Shown: positions 11,501-18,775 of the stretch, one piece after another
Position numbering within the stretch: the stretch's first letter is position 1
Layout: every line of letters starts with the position of its first letter
Assembly (NCBI RefSeq): GCF_001553115.1
Contig: NZ_KQ960181.1
Span: 148,237-212,236 of the forward strand
From: Aedoeadaptatus coxii
GTDB lineage: Bacteria; Bacillota; Clostridia; Tissierellales; Peptoniphilaceae
Reading direction: 5' to 3'
DNA length: 64,000 bases
Notes under the pieces: model-generated
Told to the model about the DNA's origin: nothing
What the model saw: the letters and a program-made list of their open reading frames with translations, nothing else
The model's database searches: none
Program-made: the position numbers and the translations under genes

Positions 11501-12934
11501 GTCTCTTGCAAGTTTTGATCCTTGGAATACTCCATAGGATTTTCCATATAAAGCATCTCCTGCAATGGTATCGTCCTTAGTTACTTTAACTGCGAATACG
11601 CCATCGGGAAGTTTTTCGCCTGGTGTGATTTCTCCACCATTTGCAAGGTATACCGGATAGTAGTCTGTATCTGCAACTTTTCCTGTTGTTGGAAGTTCCG
11701 GTTTCCATTTTAGGAATTTTTTATTGTCGTCTACTCTTCCATTAATAAGAGGTGTTGGTTGTCCAATTTCTTTTATTTGTTTTTGAAGGTCTTGATCAGT
11801 ATATTCTGTTCCTTCCAGAACATCTATTACTTTAAGCTTTTCGCCGTTTTTAAATCTACCGTCTTGTGCGTTAGGACTTGATTCAGCGTGGAAGCTTAGG
11901 CGTTTGTATCCGTCCGGTGTCTTCGGCAGGTTGCCGTTATCGTCCGGTGTCGGAACTACAATTTTGGGTTGGGTAGCAAATTCAATATAGCCACCAACTT
12001 TTTGCTTTTGTCCGTTGATTTCAACTTCTTGCCCAAGGGCATTATAAGTGATTTTGTTAAGCTTATAAGTTTTGTCGCCAACTTTTAGTTTATTGTTTGC
12101 GTCGAGAGCTGTTGTAAGACTTAATGTTGGATTAGCTCCAGTAGAGTTTAATTGCTCGATTTCATTCCCTGCAAAGTCTGAAAGCGTTCTAATATTAAAA
12201 GTCTTTGTATTTGCTCTTAGAATAAAATCATGCTCTTCTTCTAAAGTAAGCTTTAATCCTAGATCTTGATTAATATTCTCTTGAAGTTCTTTTCCATATG
12301 GGTCTACAACTTTTAAATCAATGACTGGATGAATGATTTGAGTTAGCTCAAATTTATAAGTCATGTCTTGACCCAAGTTGAAGTTTGTTGTTCCATTGCC
12401 TCCTGGATAAACTCTTAGGGCTATATTGTCCCTAAGTTTAGGGATTTCTGCTTCAACAACACCTTGGCCCATGTCCTTTGGAAGATAAAAAGTTTCAGTC
12501 TTTTTAGTCTCTCCCGCTTGGAAAGACATTGTTCTTTTTTCTGTTCTTGTTCCGCCTAATTCCTTGAAAGTAATCTCTACGTCAAATGAACCTGCTTCAG
12601 TTAGTGCTGAAGGGTCAAATTGATCCTCTTCAAAATTAAGGCCCATGGTCTCTAGATTAATTTCAACCTTTTGAGCTACAGTTTCACTTGAACTGCCAGC
12701 TTGTTGAGTTGTAAATCCAAAAAGTCTAGCGCTTCTTGAGAAAAAACTAAAACTCGATTTTCCTTGTACTTTTCCTAGATTAATAACTTGCTTGTCGCCA
12801 ACCGTTTTGATGTCGGTGATTTCATTTCTCTCTGTACGTACGCCCGAAGCCGCAAAGACATTCAGGGGCAATGTGGTAAAGAGCATAACGAAAGCCAAAA
12901 GCAAGGTTAGAAATCTATGCTTTGTATTATTCAT
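5546..12934 (-). CDS. Giant multidomain surface protein (2462 aa), no recognised anchor
   Basis: Residues 1-29 are a signal peptide ending NVFAAS. Residues 30-340 are a unique region. About 340-1150 hold tandem modules of about 70-85 aa with cores such as GYVTVKFDAGENGTF and YYVNPE, resembling InlB-B/Listeria-Bacteroides repeats. About 1155-1930 alternate Ig-like modules (GKEPKVTTITGKAEKGATV; Big_3-like NPNKMDY) with seven Asp/Asn-rich linkers such as DKDGNGVADNEE, of the calcium-binding thrombospondin-3 kind. More Ig-like modules reach about 2225, followed by a charged helical FIVAR-like stretch (about 2230-2390) and a short beta-rich C-terminus ending ENTVIVE. There is no SLH repeat, LPXTG or C-terminal membrane segment. 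It is the middle gene of the run, 63 bases before the SLH protein gene. Base composition looks patchy along the gene. Likely an adhesin or matrix protein (inference). Confidence 0.9.
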   Translation of the reverse strand: MNNTKHRFLTLLLAFVMLFTTLPLNVFAASGVRTERNEITDIKTVGDKQVINLGKVQGKSSFSFFSRSARLFGFTTQQAGSSSETVAQKVEINLETMGLNFEEDQFDPSALTEAGSFDVEITFKELGGTRTEKRTMSFQAGETKKTETFYLPKDMGQGVVEAEIPKLRDNIALRVYPGGNGTTNFNLGQDMTYKFELTQIIHPVIDLKVVDPYGKELQENINQDLGLKLTLEEEHDFILRANTKTFNIRTLSDFAGNEIEQLNSTGANPTLSLTTALDANNKLKVGDKTYKLNKITYNALGQEVEINGQKQKVGGYIEFATQPKIVVPTPDDNGNLPKTPDGYKRLSFHAESSPNAQDGRFKNGEKLKVIDVLEGTEYTDQDLQKQIKEIGQPTPLINGRVDDNKKFLKWKPELPTTGKVADTDYYPVYLANGGEITPGEKLPDGVFAVKVTKDDTIAGDALYGKSYGVFQGSKLARDKFPDLEAAKGHQNPKWTATPEGEQTVDEAKPWNRVIDKNIEFKATASKLPDIIENPTKPTPEGYVRVTFKAGEGVEAFKDAKTYDVKEGKALTKEQYPTAKAKVGYKDPKWDVAPGTPIKADNATITATATKEKDIIPGGDNVEKPAGYYVVEFLEGKHGKFEPVKENETEKAQVTVYYVNPEAKIKMSQITAPTVTAKVGYKFDSWSKEYQPEAVITGDRQITAVYIYVDGVSTEPNEGWTKVTLKSGDKGEFTKTTNVAEGKTKTEEFDDLVYYVDPAREVTIPAPVVKATVGNTFTGFDQSLTGTFKKETTINAKYLSTSDVIEDKTPGDDTEKPEGYVTVKFDAGENGTFAPNSVTKFFVNPEKDVEIGAPGIEPNKNFVFKGFFNGNEEHSAAKKKYAENVTYTAKYEDKSNESIIPGDQSKPGGWVTISFSAGEHGTFELVEGKQPTIAYHVNPEKEVVLKKQAPAIKANDGYKFTKYDPDVETARKYTTEGQVITAQYKATVVTKDPNDAEHYAKVEFLPGDQGKFEQVGGKDQVTTFWVWKGEEVKFNAPKVTANDGFVFDTWDPILQTKYTDNQTHTAKYEPKSDISDKPVAGFQEVKFVSGKDGKFEGDKTEKSVWVRPNVQVDLTGKAPKVIANEGKVHTGWKPSLIGTFTKSDTATEITAQYKTDADKNGIADEDEKTPAPTAKALNVGKEPKVTTITGKAEKGATVVAKVDGKEVGKATADAVTGEYTITATKEGKENGGALAEDTKVQVTAQIEGKQVSDPTTAVVKADKDGNGVADNEENFDIKKAAKIEMVSDPNKMDYLVTKQDGTVPFEAKGMLVRVTDKAGKEKLYTAEELAADTTNFTVAPANGDNLTIEANHDKKVKVTLKTAPADMATKEVETSRALSIKLDANNNGVADDQEVFDIAKATKVEIIKNPNKMNYSVKEKTGKTPFDATGVMIRLTDDSGKTATYTYDDIMKAENKGKFTLSPADKEKIGLKEDGSVNTIPFTVTVTGADKKPSVTAKENITVILDKDDNGVDDRTEKTAEPNVMARNIGKDPKVTTVEVETEPKAKVVIEYKDKETGETKKIEAEADDQGKLTKEIQPKLDKDTEVKVIVKDGEKQPTEKTVKVFDDLDNNKIPDTQAGQTERPAALASNIGKEPKFTTITGEAEKGATVTAKVGSEVVGTATADKETGKYTIEAKQNNAPIKQGVKVDVTAILKPKTESFKQTVVVFNDTDGTGQPDSAKDFDVKKAKEMQVISSPEKMVYNDGDQLNLDGLKVLITDVNGNQKIFTYNSKDNTEFTNAGLSVDYKQGVKLTNDDNGKKLTVTLDTKDNKEVSKAITGETPTALTVNKKQSAQPTDVVAANQKDEKVTKVKGKATKDAVIKITDANGQSLLPEGKTIKADANGDFNADLNKLLDPGVKVFVTATEPGKSESPEAETSVIRDKDGNWKADTGSKLSTPVIDPIREKDEKVVVAAPKADDKIQTIEVSDQNGNKVTLTKDSTGNTWTVVGSDPAVKVTEKDGKLEIPVKDKLPLNDRDQIKVTFKDGEKPANEAFDKAPVQKASQTPKVDPVYTGDKSVKIADPTVADPTAKTIKVKVGDNDSMTVEKQPDGSWKVKEDPNKEVKVEDGKIVVPLDPSAKKDDVIKVSTINDSGKASPAAEVKVVDKEKSTTPEVNPVATNDTKITGKAGPNADVVITITPKDGGTPKEIVTKADKDGNFSVPVDGLKDGDTIVAKATEKDKATTTSDTVTVGVDTSALDKAITDGKGELEKRNDGTPADKALEQAIKEGEDLKKRDPAPNQGEVDKAKDKIEKAIEDKKAYDEAKDKLKEKIKEAEAKKQDPEYPTKPDYAKKELEESATEGTNIDNDKTSSKESIDKAIEKIQEKLDQYNKQQIGINVRKVTSNDKTVVVTATAPNAKVEVFKVDFNYDTYEDVLTPLGEATDITRLLVVSLNETLPKGTNLFIKVTHPDYLSYENTVIVE

Positions 12935-12952
12935 TCTTCCTCCTAATGATGA

Positions 12953-12971
12953 GGGGAGGGAATCCCTCCCC
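12953..12971 (-). other. Intergenic GC hairpin between surface protein genes
   Basis: GGGGAGGG, loop AAT, CCCTCCCC: a perfect 8-bp all-purine/all-pyrimidine stem in the 90-base gap. It lies just 5' of the Shine-Dalgarno (AGGAGGAAGA) of the 2462-aa protein gene, the same relative position as the hairpin at 5504-5530. No U-tract follows on the minus strand. Confidence 0.65.
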
Positions 12972-13024
12972 CGGTTACTATCTTTCTGCCGACTATCATC
13001 TGCTATTTCTCAATACTGCAGTAA

Positions 13025-16000
13025 CTATTGCCCCAGTACTTTTGCATAGGGGTTCGTGTAAGCACCTTCTGCATTGGTACCGATGATTTCAATAATGTCA
13101 CCATCTTTAAGTTTGTAGGGATTTCCTTGAAGGTCTGTCAGCTGAATCTTTTTATATTTCTTACCGACAGTTTCTTGCTTCATTACCTTAGCCTTTGCTT
13201 GGTAGCCGTCAGCTTTCGTTCTAACGTCTTCAAGGTCCTCAATGTTATAGATTCTTACGGTAACAGTTACACCTTCTTCATAGGCTCTTACATGAACAAA
13301 GTCTTTACCTATACGTTCCTTACGAACCATGATATCGATAATCTTGCTCGGAACGTATTGAGGGTTAAGGGTTGTTGCGTTGCCAAATCTATCTTCTACT
13401 GAAATGTCAGCATTGCTAAAACCTTGTCTGTTAAGCATTTCAATAGTAGCCTTAAGTTCAGCTTCATTTTGTAGACGAAGGATTTGAGTTCCTGCATTGT
13501 TCTTGTACTTAACAACAATTACTTGTGTATCTTCCTTGAAGTTCGATAGATCCACATTTACCCAACGTCTCCACATGTCTTCTACAGGTTTTGCTTCTGC
13601 TGTTGGTGCTTTTAAGTCTAGGGTAAATCCGTCTGAATAATTAGGTTTCTTGCCATCTTCGTCAGATTGGATAACAAGATTAATACCTTGTTCCTTTAGC
13701 TTATTTATTTCATCGAATTTATCTGCAGGAATTAAGATTTGTCTCTTAACCTCAGTTGTGTCGTCAGACTTCATATCTTTGTCTAAGACTACTGGAGCGA
13801 TATCACCCTTGGCATCAACCGGTGCTAGTGGAACGAAAGTTTTTACTCCACTTTCTTCTTTGAAGTATCCTAGAGTATATTTTGATCCTGCTTTAGGTGG
13901 TAGAAGTGGATGGTTTGGCACGTTGAATTCTATAACGCCGTTGCCATCTTTATCCTTTGGAAGTTGTTCTTTTTCTACTACTTTGTGTGAAACTGGTTGT
14001 TCCTGAACCGTAGCTTTTACAATTTCTGAGCCTTTTTCTTGGTTTCCGACTGCCTTGAATTGTTGAGCTTGTACAACTTGTCCCGGTTGCATTTGACCGG
14101 TTTGAATAGTGATTACACCATTTTCATCAACTGTAACATTACCTGTGAAAGTACTGTTCACTTGGTCATAAACTAATGTGCCGCCAGCGTTTTTAGCAAC
14201 TATTACGGTCTTTCCATCAGGTAGGGTTGTCACAATCTTACTTGGATTTCCAACTTTTCTTACGACTACTTGTGTTGCGTCATACTTGATCGGATCGATT
14301 GTAGGTGGTTGAACATCTACCTTAGAGTTTGTAAGTTTGATGCTATAGCCATAAGTGTCAAAGTATTTCATTGTCTTATCATCGTTAGGATTGATAAGGT
14401 TTCCATCTTTTGTATAGTGGCTACGCAATGTAGCTGCTGACATGGCATCGACACCGTCTGTGTTTACAAGTTGAGCCTTGTATCCGCCTAATCCCTTGTT
14501 TTGGTTAGTGTTTACAATAGTTGCACCGTAGTCTTTATAGTTTACACTTCCATTTTCAAATAAAGCTTTTGTTGAATCTGTAAGCTCAACTGCGATATAG
14601 GACATTCTGTGGCCGGCATCATCATAAGAGGGTAGATCGTTCCAATTTAGTTTGCCAGTTTCAGGCGTTGCGCTTGTTAATGCTTGCACTGTTCCCGGTA
14701 CCGGTCTGTAAACTGCGTTTTGGTCTACAATTTCGAAGCCTGCTGCTCCTACTGCCGGTCTTGCTAAAAGACCAACATAAAGCTTGCCGATGTTCTTGTC
14801 TTTGTCTGTTCCTTGGTCCCAAACTTTTTCAACGTCTACGTGGTAGTTCTTCTTCCATACCGCATAGAGGTCGACGCCATCTCTGATTTGATCGGCAGTT
14901 AGTGGATATTGGTCTCCATCACGTAGATAGTTATCAACATTCACGCCGGTTCCTGTTTTGTTTTCATCAGGAATGTCTGCATTAGGATTAGTTGAGTAAC
15001 CTACTAGAGAGTAGCCTTGCATCTTGAACTTAGGATCTGACCAGTTCTTTTGAAGGCGAACTGTACGGTCTGTAAGGTTTTGTTCCGTTAAGCTTTGAGT
15101 TAACGTTTCATCTGTCTTACCTTTTAAGCCTTCCGGCGGATTGGTGTGGAAAGTTACAAGTGGTGAACCGTAAGCCGCGTAAACAGTCATGTTCTCAGTA
15201 ATCGGCGAGGTGCTTGTAAATATGAGGTTTTTACCACTTAGATACTTATCTACTGAATCCGCTTTTTCTAATTTTAAGAAAGCTTCTGTAACTTCTTGAG
15301 GTGTACCGGTCAGAGGTTGAGTCGTCCAGCCTAAGAAAGTCTTGCCGGAAACTTTAGGATCTTTTTCAACAAACTTTCTAAGTGCAAGAGCTTCTCTAGT
15401 TCTAGCTAGTTCGGCTTGAAGTTTTGTTTTCTCTGTTGAAGTTGAAGTTTCAGCAATTTTCTTTTCAATTGCTGCAATGTTTTGTTCAAAGTTCTTTCCG
15501 TTGTGGTCTTTCAGGTCAACATTCTTTCCTTCAAAACCGTTGGCTACATAGCCTTCTTGGTTGGCAAACTTCACATTCATCGGTGCTATACGCACAACTT
15601 CTTCTTGTTGGTTAGCTCTCTTTGTAATATAAGCGTGTTCTGTACCAACTTTTTGGTCTTTGTCGACGCCTTTATAAGAAATAACACTTTGATCTAGTGT
15701 ACCACTGTTTAAATTGAATGTTACCTTGGCTTGAACTTGTTCCATTACAGGATTTTCACTTTCAAGGGCGTTTGCTAGAACGTCTTGGTTGGTAAAGTAT
15801 AGTGGCGTATCTTTTACTGCCCAATAGGATTTGTTAATCTTGTGTTGAGCATCGTTAGAAGCTGATGTCCATTCAAAACCTTGAACATCAGCGCCGTTAA
15901 CGTTCATTTCTATCTTTTGGTCCGATGCTTGGATAGTACCAAGTCTTTTTGCTGTAGTAACATCCTTTTTATTAGCATCGTAGGGATATACATACACTCT

Positions 16001-17938
16001 ATCGTATTTTGAACGACCTGTTAGGTGTTCAGAGTCTGTAAAGATTTCGTTGATATCCGGTGCATCAGCTGTTCTTGTTAAGATACCGCCACCGAAGTTT
16101 TCTTGACGTGATACCATTAATGGGTCGTGGTTGTCGATAAATAATGATTGTTGTGGATCATTTATCTTTTGACCATCTTTAAAGATTTCGCCCTTTTCAT
16201 TTCTTGTATAACCATCTATTAGAGGTCTTTCAAATCTGTAGGTCTTGCTTTTAGTTATTTTAGCTCCTGATTCATCCTGTGCTGAGTAGTTAAATGTAAC
16301 TGTCATGCCAGGAGATACTTCCATAAGCTTAGTCTTTCTTGAGAAGATTGTAAGTGGCGTGTCCTTTTTGATTTTGATATCAAATGGAACTGACACGGTC
16401 ATTTTACGCATGTAGCTACCCGATCCGCCAACATACTTCGCCTTGTCACCAGTCGTCCTTATTCCAAACTTATATTGGTCATCGCCTATTTGGATGACGG
16501 AACCATTGGTATCAAAAGTACCAAGTGTGATAAGATCACGTCTCCCATCAAAACGGATGTCGATAGTGTCACCACGTTTTAGAATGATGTCTTCATTTCT
16601 TGGAACGGATTTAAATTCTTCTATACCTGTTGGATTGGTAGCGAAGACTGTTGAGAAGAATTCGTAAGATACAATGTCTGTAGATCCGAAACTTTCTTTT
16701 AGCTTGTCTTTGTCGATAAAGTATCTAACTACAGTAGATGTGCCATAGCCTGTTAGGGTTGTACCTGTTCTCATGAAGGTCTTGTCTGGTGTATTATTTG
16801 TAACCTTGACTACACCTACATCCCCAATCTTTTCAATATCATTTATTGAATAGTCAATCCTGTTTGCAGGAAGTGGAACTGTTGGGTCAGAAGATGGGTA
16901 GCTTACTGCATCATTGCTGTTAGCAGCAAAGATTTGCGCTACTGTTCCAGACTCGTCTTGTGGTTTTAGGATACCTATAAAGCTTTTATCGAAGGTTTGC
17001 ATAAAGCCGTAGTCGCCTTCGTTTCTCTTATCAGCTGCGTTAAAGGCACCACCGGAGTCAGCAGTAGAACCTACAGCACCTTGGCTCCTTCTTGTATATA
17101 CATCGATATATCCTTTTTCTTCGTTATATTTAATATAAGAAGAAGCTGATTGGAAGGTGTTTTCTGTGTTACGAGCTACGTCTGTGTTTAGAATTCCCTT
17201 TTTAAGGTCTACCCTTACAGGTACGAAGGTCGACATAGTGTAGGATGAATATGGTACCTCTTCATTCTCTGCTATAGTTGTAGAGTAAATTCTTTCGAAA
17301 TTACTGTCCATAAGCCTCATTTGGATAAGAGGGTTTTCCTTTAGGTTTTTAACTGTCTCGCCTTTTTTAAGGACTAGGTCAATTGGGGTTTCAAAGTTTA
17401 CCCCTAATAAACCTGTTCTTACAGTTTGAGTTCCTTTTTCACCAATACTTACGTATCTAAGGTTACCTGAACCACCTTGTTTGGCTGATAAGGGTTCAAA
17501 CTTAATAAATTCTTTGTTAAAATTGTAGCCGTCGTGGTTGTTTGGGAATTGTTCAGTTCTCTTTTTACCAATACCTGATAGGTCCCAATCAATTAGTTGG
17601 TTTAGGTTGTTATCCGGCTTGAGTATAAGTCTTAGCCACACATCGGTAACTGCTCCTGAGTATCCAGAAAAAGCAAGTCTTACTACCTCTCTGCCGTCCG
17701 GTCTAGTGTAGCCCCCGATGTATCTAAGGGACGGGTTCTTTAATGCTTCTGCTGAAGATACTTTTACCAGTCTACCTTGGTGGGGAATGGGCCAGTATCT
17801 AGCTGTCTGTACGTCGTCCACCCAATTGGCCGGCTCGACTTCGGCGAATGCCTGAAAGGGCACCACCGTAATGAGCATGAGAATGGCTAACATAAGTGCG
17901 AAGGCACGTTTGAAGCCGTTCGTTTTATTCGCTAACAT
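13025..17938 (-). CDS. Giant surface protein (1637 aa) with Cna-B-like module, no recognised anchor
   Basis: Residues 1-32 are a signal peptide (hydrophobic ALMLAILMLITVVPFQ, cleavage near AFA). About 33-650 are a unique region that looks like a folded adhesin head, with no family recognised. A Lys/Glu-rich coiled segment lies near 815-860 and InlB-B-like modules near 865-1030 (FLGWTTQPL, VDLYAVWKK). A Cna-B-like module starts near 1033 (YHVDVEKVWDQ), and Ig-like modules follow to the end (ANPYAKVLGQ). No SLH, LPXTG or C-terminal helix is seen. SD AGGAGGAAG precedes the ATG. It is the promoter-proximal gene of the three-gene run and has a long leader upstream. Surface or extracellular location is inferred from the signal peptide and module types. 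Confidence 0.88.
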   Translation of the reverse strand: MLANKTNGFKRAFALMLAILMLITVVPFQAFAEVEPANWVDDVQTARYWPIPHQGRLVKVSSAEALKNPSLRYIGGYTRPDGREVVRLAFSGYSGAVTDVWLRLILKPDNNLNQLIDWDLSGIGKKRTEQFPNNHDGYNFNKEFIKFEPLSAKQGGSGNLRYVSIGEKGTQTVRTGLLGVNFETPIDLVLKKGETVKNLKENPLIQMRLMDSNFERIYSTTIAENEEVPYSSYTMSTFVPVRVDLKKGILNTDVARNTENTFQSASSYIKYNEEKGYIDVYTRRSQGAVGSTADSGGAFNAADKRNEGDYGFMQTFDKSFIGILKPQDESGTVAQIFAANSNDAVSYPSSDPTVPLPANRIDYSINDIEKIGDVGVVKVTNNTPDKTFMRTGTTLTGYGTSTVVRYFIDKDKLKESFGSTDIVSYEFFSTVFATNPTGIEEFKSVPRNEDIILKRGDTIDIRFDGRRDLITLGTFDTNGSVIQIGDDQYKFGIRTTGDKAKYVGGSGSYMRKMTVSVPFDIKIKKDTPLTIFSRKTKLMEVSPGMTVTFNYSAQDESGAKITKSKTYRFERPLIDGYTRNEKGEIFKDGQKINDPQQSLFIDNHDPLMVSRQENFGGGILTRTADAPDINEIFTDSEHLTGRSKYDRVYVYPYDANKKDVTTAKRLGTIQASDQKIEMNVNGADVQGFEWTSASNDAQHKINKSYWAVKDTPLYFTNQDVLANALESENPVMEQVQAKVTFNLNSGTLDQSVISYKGVDKDQKVGTEHAYITKRANQQEEVVRIAPMNVKFANQEGYVANGFEGKNVDLKDHNGKNFEQNIAAIEKKIAETSTSTEKTKLQAELARTREALALRKFVEKDPKVSGKTFLGWTTQPLTGTPQEVTEAFLKLEKADSVDKYLSGKNLIFTSTSPITENMTVYAAYGSPLVTFHTNPPEGLKGKTDETLTQSLTEQNLTDRTVRLQKNWSDPKFKMQGYSLVGYSTNPNADIPDENKTGTGVNVDNYLRDGDQYPLTADQIRDGVDLYAVWKKNYHVDVEKVWDQGTDKDKNIGKLYVGLLARPAVGAAGFEIVDQNAVYRPVPGTVQALTSATPETGKLNWNDLPSYDDAGHRMSYIAVELTDSTKALFENGSVNYKDYGATIVNTNQNKGLGGYKAQLVNTDGVDAMSAATLRSHYTKDGNLINPNDDKTMKYFDTYGYSIKLTNSKVDVQPPTIDPIKYDATQVVVRKVGNPSKIVTTLPDGKTVIVAKNAGGTLVYDQVNSTFTGNVTVDENGVITIQTGQMQPGQVVQAQQFKAVGNQEKGSEIVKATVQEQPVSHKVVEKEQLPKDKDGNGVIEFNVPNHPLLPPKAGSKYTLGYFKEESGVKTFVPLAPVDAKGDIAPVVLDKDMKSDDTTEVKRQILIPADKFDEINKLKEQGINLVIQSDEDGKKPNYSDGFTLDLKAPTAEAKPVEDMWRRWVNVDLSNFKEDTQVIVVKYKNNAGTQILRLQNEAELKATIEMLNRQGFSNADISVEDRFGNATTLNPQYVPSKIIDIMVRKERIGKDFVHVRAYEEGVTVTVRIYNIEDLEDVRTKADGYQAKAKVMKQETVGKKYKKIQLTDLQGNPYKLKDGDIIEIIGTNAEGAYTNPYAKVLGQ

Positions 17939-18743
17939 TCTTCCTCCTTGTTGCTATATTTTGTGGATCTATTTTAAAACGCACGATAGAATCGCGGTTC
18001 TTATTTTTGATCGGTTGCCAGCCGCCATCTAAATGGCTCGCCGGAATAGATTCACATGGTTGTTCTGCCGTCGTTCATGTATTTCCGCTCTCGCTTTTGC
18101 GATGGGCTTATACATCGGCGACAAGTGTACGTTCTTCCTTCATAAAGGGTTTACACGGCGAAAGCGATATCCGTCGTTCACTTCCTGTCAAGCCCTTTAA
18201 CAGATCATGATCGTTCGATATTTTCTTCATATTGTAATGGCCATCGCTCCCCTCTTTTCGTCAAACATACGAAAGTAACGTTTATCTATGTTGCTTACTT
18301 GGCAGATAAGAAGCAGGGCTATAAAATCGTAGCTCCGATTTATCTCGCCGCGAGTTTTGTGGAAACATTTTCCACATTTCTCGATTGAAAGCAAGCTGAA
18401 TAGCACAAGACTACTCGTATAGATAGTGTACCACAATAATAAAGGTATTTGTTTGAATTATTAAGATTTGTTTAATGTTTTTGATTTAATAAAATATTTT
18501 AGGAAGCACGTTATGATTCTTCAGCTAATGGCGTTTTTTGTGCGTTTTTTGGACAGGTTTTCTTTAAAAATCTTATTTTAAATCTGTAGAGGAAAAAACA
18601 GCACCCGGATTTCCCCGTTTTTTGCCATGATTTATTAAGTCCTTGCAGCTTTATCGTCGTCGAGAGGCAATTTATGCATAAAATATGTGTCGCTTATCTT
18701 TCGCGGACTTGCCTCGAAAATATGACGCACTACTTTTTTGCAA
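17939..18743 (-). other. Long non-coding gap: leader and likely promoter of the surface-protein run
   Basis: About 800 bases lie between the first surface protein gene and the trxB terminator. An extended -10 (TGTGGTACACT; hexamer 18425-18430) on the minus strand would give a leader of about 480 nt, though no good -35 is visible. Within the leader, AAAGGG...CCCTTT (around 18137-18195) closes over ACGG...CCGT, and GCCATTTAGATGGC pairs at 18024-18037, so it could fold. A 40-codon minus ORF (18108-18230, MKKISNDHD) overlaps a 28-codon one, without convincing SD sites. No known riboswitch family was recognised. The part from 18440 to 18740 is AT-rich and otherwise featureless. Confidence 0.4.
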
Positions 18744-18769
18744 TAAAAAACCGACTCTTTCGAATCGGT
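18744..18769 (-). terminator. Rho-independent terminator after trxB
   Basis: On the minus strand ACCGATTC, loop GAAA, GAGTCGGT, then a run of six T. The stem is complete only on this strand, because the one imperfect pair becomes a T-G wobble. That supports the minus direction. Confidence 0.85.
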
Positions 18770-18775
18770 TCTTTC

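Noticed and set aside
5546-12934. Tandem repeats considered as a CRISPR array or DNA-level satellite
   Set aside because: The repetition is at protein-module level within one open frame; there are no short identical repeats with unique spacers.
18108-18230. 40-codon minus-strand ORF (MKKISNDHD...) in the surface-cluster leader
   Set aside because: No convincing Shine-Dalgarno and no recognised family; kept only as part of the leader description.
18227-18436. 69-codon minus-strand ORF starting at the candidate promoter
   Set aside because: Overlaps the -10 candidate, has no SD and its composition is not protein-like.
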